Shown in pieces: positions 1-5,378 of a stretch of 9,101 nucleotides of DNA. How positions within the stretch are numbered: position 1 is the first letter of the stretch; every line of letters starts with the position of its first letter. Location: assembly GCA_014729055.1 (NCBI GenBank), contig WJKO01000633.1:1-9101 (forward strand). The letters are read 5' to 3'. The DNA is from Promethearchaeota archaeon (GTDB lineage Archaea; Asgardarchaeota; Lokiarchaeia; Sigyniarchaeales; Promethearchaeaceae). The notes below the pieces were generated by a model that was given only the letters and a program-made list of their open reading frames with translations, had not been told where the DNA came from and searched no databases. Both the position numbers and the translations under genes were made by a program.

Positions 1-1412
1 GATTCCAGTCTTTTCTTCGCGGCTTTTTTCGTAGCTTTAGCTCGACGTTGCAATAATTCTGCTTTCTTCAATTTGTTTTTCGCATTTTGAATGACCATTG
101 TTGTTTCCTTTTTAGCTTCTTCAACAATTTTATTAGCTTTTTCCTCTAATTGACTAGCCTTTTCCAATTCTTCTTCCGCAGTCAATAATGCTTTTTCCGG
201 ATTTCTTCTGGCTCTTCGTTGAGCTTGTCGCTTTATTGCCTTATGTTGACGTTTTTTGGCGTCAGATTCCATTTGTTTCTGTAAATCTGCCATACCTTGC
301 TCTAAGACGTTAAAGAACCCTAATATTTGTTCTTTCCATTCTGTTACGATATAAGGTTCCTTAATTCTTCCATTTGGACAATATTCTTTTAGCCCCGCTA
401 TGATTGTATCTTTTGCAGAGACCATAAATTCGAACCCTAAACTCTCGATCTTGTCGGTTTTATATATATAAGATTTTCCTATAAATCCTAAACTTGAGGG
501 GGATAATACTTTCTGCACAAATTCATTATTGGGTAGTAATTTTCTTATTAAATCCAAAAAAGGTTTAAACATGTTAAAAGCCCACATGGGAATCGATAAT
601 TGCGGAGGGACCATATTAAAATACTCAGACATACATTCAAAGATCCGCCGGTAGGTGACTGGTTGCCCAGCTACATTGTATATTTCGCCCGATATTTCCT
701 GACCTTTTTTTGCTAAAAATACCTGTGCTCTACAAACATCTAATGGGGAGGTTACTGATATATAGTCTCTTCCTTGTGATATAAGTTTCGGGACGAAGGA
801 CAATCCGAGGAACGTGACAAAAGATGGCAGAACGAGTCGATCCCTAGGTCCTATAAGAACTCCAAGCCGTGTTATTATATAAGATTTGTTCCGATGCTGT
901 TTCGCGTATTTTTTTATCATTATTTCGCTTTTTCTTTTACTGATTGCATAAGGTTCGCCTTGTTCTAAAGAACCTATTGGACTGTCCTCATCAACAATAA
1001 TGACCGAATCCACCGACATAAAAGTCTTATAAACAGCGATAGAGCTGCAAAAGATAAAACTCTTAGCTTCTGAATCAGAAAATGCCTCGAGCAGATTTCT
1101 GGTCCCCAAAACATTTGGTTTATAGATTTCACGATAACTTGCTCCAGGATTACAATTTGCGGCAGCATGAAAAACATGTTTAACATCAGCATCGGACAAT
1201 ATTTCTTCCATAACTTCTTTATTAGAAAGATCACCCTCAACAATTGTAACCCCAACCTTATTAAGAAATAGTGTTCTGTGAGGGGTTGGATTTCTAATTA
1301 AGCATATTATATCTTCGGGACTGCTGATTTCCAATTCTTGGTTTTTCGCGATATAATATGCCAGATGGCTTCCAACTTGCCCTGTTGCACCTGTAATCAA
1401 GACTTTTGTCAT
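1..1412 (-). CDS. NAD(P)-dependent epimerase/dehydratase (extended SDR) with C-terminal coiled coil, 3'-partial
   Basis: The ATG at 1412 opens a frame that stays open to the left edge, giving 470 complete codons and no stop, so the C-terminus is missing. Residues 7-14 read TGATGQVG, the extended-SDR Rossmann dinucleotide motif. The serine pair S123/S124 (FCSSIAVY) and Y155-x3-K159 (YAISK) supply the usual SDR catalytic set, and an NPGASYRE-like stretch and a later NVAGQPVTYRR stretch fit NDP-sugar epimerases and 3-beta-HSD relatives. The enzyme probably oxidises or epimerises a sugar nucleotide or similar substrate in the cytoplasm, but the substrate cannot be read from the sequence. The SDR fold should end near residue 330-350. 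From about residue 375 to the edge the protein becomes almost entirely Lys/Arg/Glu/Ala/Gln, predicted as a long charged coiled coil, which is not normal for the family. A purine-rich GGGGAT lies 7-12 nt before the start. The gene is divergent from the alkylation-repair gene. Confidence 0.88.
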   Translation of the reverse strand, partial: MTKVLITGATGQVGSHLAYYIAKNQELEISSPEDIICLIRNPTPHRTLFLNKVGVTIVEGDLSNKEVMEEILSDADVKHVFHAAANCNPGASYREIYKPNVLGTRNLLEAFSDSEAKSFIFCSSIAVYKTFMSVDSVIIVDEDSPIGSLEQGEPYAISKRKSEIMIKKYAKQHRNKSYIITRLGVLIGPRDRLVLPSFVTFLGLSFVPKLISQGRDYISVTSPLDVCRAQVFLAKKGQEISGEIYNVAGQPVTYRRIFECMSEYFNMVPPQLSIPMWAFNMFKPFLDLIRKLLPNNEFVQKVLSPSSLGFIGKSYIYKTDKIESLGFEFMVSAKDTIIAGLKEYCPNGRIKEPYIVTEWKEQILGFFNVLEQGMADLQKQMESDAKKRQHKAIKRQAQRRARRNPEKALLTAEEELEKASQLEEKANKIVEEAKKETTMVIQNAKNKLKKAELLQRRAKATKKAAKKRLE

Positions 1413-1556
1413 TAATTATCCCCAATATTGGTAATTTGTTTGTTCTATTCACATTAAGAAAGAAAGTTTACGGATTACGGATTATATATTTTAATTATAT
1501 CAAACGTTTATTTAAATAAATAACACACGCTTTAATAAAAATAGAGGGAGATCTTT
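1413..1556. promoter_or_regulatory. Divergent promoter region between epimerase and DNA-repair genes
   Basis: This 144-bp AT-rich gap lies between two divergent genes. The stretch 1482-1500 is a run of TATA-like sequence (TTATATATTTTAATTATAT) that could serve as an archaeal TATA box in either direction, putting starts near 1510 for the plus gene and near 1460 for the minus gene. A tandem heptamer TTACGGA occurs at 1468-1474 and 1475-1481, immediately next to it. A perfect 10-bp palindrome CCAATATTGG lies at 1422-1431, 10 nt before the epimerase start, and could be an operator. All roles are inferred from position. Confidence 0.4.
1544..1550 (+). promoter_or_regulatory. Shine-Dalgarno site deciding a TTG start
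   Basis: GAGGGAG ends 6 nt before the TTG at 1557. It is a strong match to the anti-SD core and is the main reason for choosing this non-ATG start over the first in-frame ATG, which is at codon 28. Confidence 0.7.
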
Positions 1557-2273
1557 TTGACAGAAGATATAGATAATAGAGTTTCCGCAATATTGGAAGA
1601 TTTAAAACTTGACTCCACCGAAAAACGTAAACGATCGATGAGTAAATATGGAGTAAAAGCTGAAAATGTAATCGGAGTTTCAGTCGTAGCAATTCGCAAA
1701 ATCGCAAAAAAGTGGAATTACAAAGACAAAATGTCAAATCACAAATTAGCTAAGGTGCTTTGGGAAACAAATATACACGAAGCTCGCTTGCTTGCTACCA
1801 TAATAGATGAACCCAGCTTGGTTAGCGATGAGCAAATTGAAAAATGGATTTTAGATATTCAATCATGGGATTTATGTGATGGATTAGTGATGAATTTATT
1901 ATGGAAGACAAAATTCGCGACGCAAAAAATCCACGAATGGAGTAAAAGACCAGAAGAATATTTAAAACGTGCATCATTTGCTCTCATCGCAAAACAAGCA
2001 GTTTCTGATAAAAAGGCACCAAATGATTATTTCATCAGACTATTACCAATAATAAGAAGTGCCGTACAGGACTCGAGGAATTATGTTAAAAAAAGCGTAA
2101 GTTGGGCATTACGGCAGATAGGTAAGCGAAATCGCGCCCTAAATAAGAAAATTATCAAATATACAAGTGAGTTCAGCGAGAATAACAACAAAACCGCTAA
2201 ATGGATATCCCACGATGTGCTAAAAGAACTAGAGAGTAGTAAAGTTCAAAAACGCATTTCGAATAAGAAATGA
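1557..2273 (+). CDS. AlkD-type DNA alkylation repair protein (HEAT-repeat DNA glycosylase family)
   Basis: The 238-residue protein matches the DNA alkylation repair family typified by Bacillus cereus AlkD, whose members excise bulky or cationic alkylated purines (N3- and N7-alkyl) without base flipping. It is helical throughout and lacks signal or membrane segments, so it should act on DNA in the cytoplasm. Family signatures seen are SWDLCDGLV (residues 103-111), a KRASFALIA stretch (138-145) and KKSVSWALRQIGKRN (178-192). W104, D108 and W183 sit with the same spacing as the DNA-contacting and catalytic W/D/W residues described for AlkD, so the fold looks intact and active; this alignment was made by eye. 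Length is normal for the family (about 220-240). The start is TTG with a strong Shine-Dalgarno site 6 nt upstream. It is transcribed alone, and its stop lies 11 bp from the stop of the convergent larB. Which lesions it repairs is unknown. Confidence 0.9.
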   Translation: MTEDIDNRVSAILEDLKLDSTEKRKRSMSKYGVKAENVIGVSVVAIRKIAKKWNYKDKMSNHKLAKVLWETNIHEARLLATIIDEPSLVSDEQIEKWILDIQSWDLCDGLVMNLLWKTKFATQKIHEWSKRPEEYLKRASFALIAKQAVSDKKAPNDYFIRLLPIIRSAVQDSRNYVKKSVSWALRQIGKRNRALNKKIIKYTSEFSENNNKTAKWISHDVLKELESSKVQKRISNKK

Positions 2274-2284
2274 GAGCAGAAATA

Positions 2285-3118
2285 CTATAATTGTTTTCGA
2301 ATTGAATTTAAGATTCTGATTGCAAAAACAGCAGCGCCAAATCCATTATCTATATTCACAACGGTTAAGCCAGGTGAGCATGATTGCAACATAGTCATAA
2401 GTGCAGTTTCGCCTTTGCCCCGATAACCATATCCGCTAGAGATGGGCACGCCGATGACGGGTATATCAACTAATGAAGCTACTACCCCTGGAAGTGTTCC
2501 TTCCATTCCCGCTAGCACAATGATAACCGATACATTTTCATCAACCATTTTCTTCAGAGGTTCAAATATTCTATGTAATCCCGCAATACCAACATCATCT
2601 GCATTAATCAAAATGCACCCCATGGCTTTACATATCACTCTAATCTCTTCTGCTATTGGAATATCAGAAGTTCCTGCAGTTATAATACCAATTTTCCCAA
2701 TAAATTTCTCGTTAGCTTGTTTTTTTGTATCTGAGTCCGCAATCTTTTGGGAGCTCCTTGCGATAACAGCGATTCTCCCCGTCTTGTTAATATCCAAAGA
2801 AATATCCTTATTTTTCTTGCCATAATCCCTCAATTCTTTAAATTGTTCCTCTTTTATTTTAGATATAATTACTTTTTCGTGGTTTTTGAGAATAGCATTA
2901 ATTATTTTCTCAAGAGCGCCCTTGGGTTTACTTTCTGCTAAAACAACTTCGGGAAAACCTGTTCGGGCATGTCTGAATATATCAAGACAAGCAAGCTTAT
3001 TAATCCGTTCTAAATAGTCCAATTGTAAAGTCTTTTTAGCTTGATCCCTCGTAAGTTTCCCTTGCTTAAATTTTGATAGAATTTCATCTATGTTTGTTTC
3101 GTCAATTTCCTTTGGCAT
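2285..3118 (-). CDS. larB: LarB, pyridinium-3,5-biscarboxylic acid mononucleotide synthase (nickel-pincer cofactor biosynthesis)
   Basis: LarB carboxylates the pyridine ring of nicotinic acid adenine dinucleotide and cleaves the phosphoanhydride, giving AMP and pyridinium-3,5-biscarboxylate mononucleotide, the first step towards the nickel-pincer nucleotide of lactate racemase and related enzymes. The 277-residue protein is full length. It shows the LarB N-terminal segment (FRHARTGFPEVVLAESK, residues 48-64) and a PurE-like C-terminal domain: ITAGTSDIPIAEE (146-158), VGIAGLHR (176-183), LAGMEGTLPGVVASL (202-216), PISSGYGYRGKGETAL (225-240) and SCSPGLTVVNIDNGFGAA (246-263). C247 in that last motif is the likely counterpart of the cysteine reported to bind the pyridine intermediate. 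The neighbours are mntA 26 nt upstream on the same strand and the convergent repair gene. No larC, larE or larA lies in the window, so the later steps must be encoded elsewhere. No strong Shine-Dalgarno site precedes the ATG. Confidence 0.94.
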   Translation of the reverse strand: MPKEIDETNIDEILSKFKQGKLTRDQAKKTLQLDYLERINKLACLDIFRHARTGFPEVVLAESKPKGALEKIINAILKNHEKVIISKIKEEQFKELRDYGKKNKDISLDINKTGRIAVIARSSQKIADSDTKKQANEKFIGKIGIITAGTSDIPIAEEIRVICKAMGCILINADDVGIAGLHRIFEPLKKMVDENVSVIIVLAGMEGTLPGVVASLVDIPVIGVPISSGYGYRGKGETALMTMLQSCSPGLTVVNIDNGFGAAVFAIRILNSIRKQL

Positions 3119-3144
3119 GATTAAGGATAAGTTAATTACTTCTA

Positions 3145-3573
3145 TTAATTCTTCTTTTCTAATTTATTAAGTAGTTTAATTTTATGGTCAATGTCTTGAT
3201 ATTCATTATCGAAAATTCTATGTTTCGTGTCATTCCATAATTTCCTATAATAATAAAAATATTCAGAAAGATCGATTCTGTTGCCAAATAAAACTTTAAA
3301 ATTATTGATAATAGACATCTTTATCTTCAAGGGGAGTAATTCAAAGATACGTATTTCATAAATAGGATGCGTCTTTCCTATTAAATTCTTATATAATTCA
3401 AAATTTTGTTTTCTATCTCGGTCTTTAGTAATTACTGCAACATCAATATCAGAATTCTTATTGAATCCACCCTCTACATAGGATCCAAATAAGACTACGT
3501 TATAATCCGATAAAAACCCAAGATCGTTTTTGATCTTCTTTAATTCAGGTGGATTCATCCAGAAATCCCTCAA
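3145..3573 (-). CDS. mntA: MNT-type nucleotidyltransferase, antitoxin of a HEPN/MNT (type VII) toxin-antitoxin pair
   Basis: This 142-residue protein has the minimal nucleotidyltransferase signature GSx10DxD: G30-S31, then D42-I-D44 within SDIDVAV. A candidate third acidic residue is E73 or E78 in YEIRIFEL. Characterised MntA proteins transfer AMP groups to a tyrosine of the HEPN partner and so silence its RNase activity. The acidic triad looks intact here, so it should be active. Past about residue 85 the chain is Lys/Tyr-rich and helical and less typical. The gene overlaps hepT by 29 bp if it starts at the ATG at 3573, or by 14 bp if it starts at the next in-frame ATG at 3558. Either way translation is probably coupled, as expected for this pair. 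Gene order (toxin first, antitoxin second) is the usual one. larB follows after 26 nt and may share the transcript. Confidence 0.88.
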   Translation of the reverse strand: MRDFWMNPPELKKIKNDLGFLSDYNVVLFGSYVEGGFNKNSDIDVAVITKDRDRKQNFELYKNLIGKTHPIYEIRIFELLPLKIKMSIINNFKVLFGNRIDLSEYFYYYRKLWNDTKHRIFDNEYQDIDHKIKLLNKLEKKN

Positions 3574-3949
3574 TTTTCTTTATTAGAATGTATAAGATTT
3601 CTTTAACTTCATTTATTGACTCTATTACCAATTTTTCATCAACACCATTATAGCGATGAACTAATACGTTCCTTAAACCGTTAGATTTTTTTAGGTTTTC
3701 CGCTTGTTTTTTATTTATTCGTCCGAGCTTCACCATTGTTTCAATATTTTCATAATTATCTCCTATTTCATTACCCGTATCTTTTAGAAACATAGCAATT
3801 AAGTCCATAGCAGACTCAATTGAGGTTTGAATAGAATAAAAAATTGCTTTCTTTTCCATTTCAGATTGAGGATCATCGTTTAGACTTTGAACATTTTGGA
3901 TAATATAATCAATTTTATCCCAGTATCTCTTTAATCTAAGTTGATCCAT
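3545..3949 (-). CDS. hepT: HEPN-domain RNase toxin of a HEPN/MNT (type VII) toxin-antitoxin pair
   Basis: The 134-residue, all-helical protein ends its core with R93-NVLV-H98-R-Y100, an exact RX4HXY motif. In HepT toxins the R and H form the RNase site of the dimer and the tyrosine is the residue AMPylated by the antitoxin. The preceding helix (FYSIQTSIESAMDLIAMFL, residues 37-55) matches the HepT dimer helix. Length is typical. The RNA target cannot be read from the sequence; known members cut tRNA or mRNA and stop growth when unopposed, for example in plasmid or phage contexts. The gene overlaps mntA. A TATA-like TTTAAATATT (minus strand, about 3971-3979) is centred some 26 bp before the ATG and no Shine-Dalgarno site is present, which fits a leaderless transcript. 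Confidence 0.9.
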   Translation of the reverse strand: MDQLRLKRYWDKIDYIIQNVQSLNDDPQSEMEKKAIFYSIQTSIESAMDLIAMFLKDTGNEIGDNYENIETMVKLGRINKKQAENLKKSNGLRNVLVHRYNGVDEKLVIESINEVKEILYILIKKIEGFLDEST

Positions 3950-4069
3950 AAGATAAAAATAACGATTTAATATTTAAACTTCTTGAATGAATAAATTTCG
4001 AATAATTCGAATAATTTTCAAGTTGTTAAGACATAGATTTAAGATAAAAAAAAATAACGATTTAATATT
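3950..4069 (+). repeat. Pair of ~25-29 bp direct repeats in the divergent hepT / Fe-S intergenic region
   Basis: Two copies in the same orientation occupy 3950-3974 and 4041-4069. They share AAGATAAAA and ATAACGATTTAATATT and differ only by four extra A in the second copy (A5 against A9). The first copy begins right before the hepT start codon, and the second lies just upstream of the iron-sulfur gene. The AT-rich part of each copy overlaps a possible TATA element. They could be protein-binding sites or the trace of a local duplication. Confidence 0.7.
3997..4014. repeat. Tandem 9-mer TTCGAATAA x2
   Basis: Two perfect adjacent copies of TTCGAATAA, each containing the palindrome TTCGAA, sit between the two longer direct repeats. 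They could be a regulator half-site array or a slippage product. Confidence 0.6.
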
Positions 4070-4123
4070 CATAATTAGAAGGTTATTACACTGCACAATA
4101 CTAGAGTAGATCTTTTATGGTGG

Positions 4124-4924
4124 TTGAGACCTAAGAACAAACACCAACCACCAGAAATGTGGCATAAACATGTAAAAATCGTTGATTGGATTGCACCGAA
4201 GTTGGAATTCATCCTTTTAAAGTTTATGCTAATTCTTGCCAAATATTTACCACAAATCGTAATTGATAAAGTCATGCCTCTGATATTAGGCAAGCCAACG
4301 AAGTTTCCCGTCCATCAAGTGTTTCCGTATGAAAATACCTTAAAATTTCTTGATGCTCTTGAAAAAATAGATATTCCTATTTGGATAGGAACATGTATAT
4401 GTCGCCGTGCGCGTAATATGTATTGTGAAAAAGGAGAGGGGTACAATGTCACCGATATGGTCATTGGGGACTACGGAGTGCAATATTCCAAATATCATCC
4501 TGATGCATTTCAGAGAATTACATATCCGCAGGCAAAAAAATATATTAAAAAGTTTTATGAAGCAGGACTCGTTCAAACCATTTTTAATGAATGTCCTGGC
4601 AGAGATACGCAAGCAATCATTTGTAATTGTGATAGGGATGTTTGTGTTCCGATGTATTGTTATCGGAAGACAGGATTTCAATCGTTCTACAAGTCGCCAT
4701 ATAAAATAATTCAGATTGCAGAAAATTGTCAAGGCTGTAAAGAATGTATTTCGGTTTGTCCAGTTGGAGCAAGATCTTGGAACGATACAATCTCTACGAT
4801 TAAGATTGATCACGACAAATGTATCGGATGTGGCTTGTGCAGAAATACTTGTAAAAACGATGCTATTCAATTAAAAAGGGATAAAAACCAGAATTTCGTT
4901 GTCATTGAAGAGTATCAAGATTAA
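4124..4924 (+). CDS. Iron-sulfur protein: cysteine-rich domain followed by 2x[4Fe-4S] ferredoxin domain
   Basis: Numbered from the TTG at 4124 the protein has 266 residues. Its C-terminus is a classical dicluster ferredoxin: CQGCKECISVCP (C202, C205, C208, C212) and CIGCGLCRNTC (C233, C236, C239, C243). The first two-thirds hold further cysteines, GTCICRRARNMYC (C91, C93, C101) and ECPG...ICNCDRDVCVPMYC (C157, C168, C170, C174, C179), which may bind another metal site. Residues 27-57 are hydrophobic and may be membrane-associated. The likely role is electron transfer in a redox enzyme; the partner is unknown and no oxidoreductase lies next to it. The start is uncertain. The frame is open from 4079, and a CTG at 4091 has AGAAGG 8 nt upstream and a TATA-like TTTAATATT about 26 bp upstream, while the TTG has no well-placed ribosome site. 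The first in-frame ATG (4157) is a third choice. The 3' end overlaps the convergent VanZ gene by 23 bp. Confidence 0.8.
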   Translation: MRPKNKHQPPEMWHKHVKIVDWIAPKLEFILLKFMLILAKYLPQIVIDKVMPLILGKPTKFPVHQVFPYENTLKFLDALEKIDIPIWIGTCICRRARNMYCEKGEGYNVTDMVIGDYGVQYSKYHPDAFQRITYPQAKKYIKKFYEAGLVQTIFNECPGRDTQAIICNCDRDVCVPMYCYRKTGFQSFYKSPYKIIQIAENCQGCKECISVCPVGARSWNDTISTIKIDHDKCIGCGLCRNTCKNDAIQLKRDKNQNFVVIEEYQD

Positions 4925-5345
4925 CTTGACTCGTATTTTTCTTAATTTTCGAGATCAGAGAAACGGCTATCTTATATGTTATAAGAAAGCCAACCAGACC
5001 TAGAAGCACCCCTATTGTGTCTAAAAGAATATCAAAGACATCAAAATACCTATATGGAACAAAATATTGATGTATCTCATCTGAGATAGCGTATAAAACA
5101 CCTATAAGAATAATAAATTGTGATTTAATTTTCTTATTAAAACCGAAAGTTAAAAAGAAGCTTAAAGCGGCGTATTCCGCAATATGAAGCAAAGTTGTGA
5201 TATCTATAGGAATTGTGCCCTCACCTGAGCCAGGTGGCAGAGGGTGGCTTAACGAGGAGAAATAAAATATGATGCCAGCAATGATAAATGCAGGTGTAGT
5301 TTTCATATAATTAACGTAATTCCAGCGTTCGGGTTTCTTTTCCAT
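4902..5345 (-). CDS. VanZ-family integral membrane protein
   Basis: The 147-residue protein has four predicted membrane helices (about residues 16-32, 50-68, 74-90 and 102-126) and the VanZ pattern: LLHIAEYAALSFFL (H54, E57), ISDEIHQYFVPYRYFDVFD (D89, E90, Q93, R99, D102/D105) and LLDTIGVLLG (D109, G112, G116). VanZ was named for low-level teicoplanin resistance, but most family members are of unknown function at the cell membrane. Resistance should not be assumed in an archaeon, which has no peptidoglycan. I prefer the ATG at 5345 because AAGGA lies about 8 nt upstream. The frame can extend to a TTG at 5378 that directly abuts the stop codon of the upstream gene, adding 11 residues. Same strand and 33-nt spacing suggest cotranscription with the glycoside hydrolase. 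The 3' end overlaps the convergent iron-sulfur gene. Confidence 0.85.
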   Translation of the reverse strand: MEKKPERWNYVNYMKTTPAFIIAGIIFYFSSLSHPLPPGSGEGTIPIDITTLLHIAEYAALSFFLTFGFNKKIKSQFIILIGVLYAISDEIHQYFVPYRYFDVFDILLDTIGVLLGLVGFLITYKIAVSLISKIKKNTSQVNLDTLQ

Positions 5346-5378
5346 GATCAATTCCTTCTTTCTCTCATGTATTTTCAA

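Noticed and set aside
974..1255. 93-residue minus-strand ORF
   Set aside because: It lies in another frame of the epimerase gene, whose Rossmann and YxxxK motifs prove the coding frame, and its composition is Leu/Ile-rich shadow-like.
1495..1737. 80-residue minus-strand ORF
   Set aside because: Antisense to the AlkD-type gene and its promoter; no recognisable motif.
2442..2825. 127-residue plus-strand ORF (and another at 2747-2941)
   Set aside because: Both are antisense to larB, which is conserved along its whole length.
4117..4134. ATG at 4117 as start of the iron-sulfur gene with a frameshift
   Set aside because: That frame stops after five codons, and the neighbouring in-frame reading is open without needing a shift.
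4075..4293. 72-residue minus-strand ORF
   Set aside because: It covers the divergent promoter and the start of the iron-sulfur gene in antisense, with no domain signature.
4340..4870. 176-residue minus-strand ORF and a 100-residue plus-strand ORF at 4407-4709
   Set aside because: Both overlap the iron-sulfur gene in other frames; the cysteine motifs fix the true frame.
4902..5345. Glycopeptide antibiotic resistance gene
   Set aside because: VanZ membership is clear but no van genes are present and the host appears archaeal, so a resistance role is not supported.
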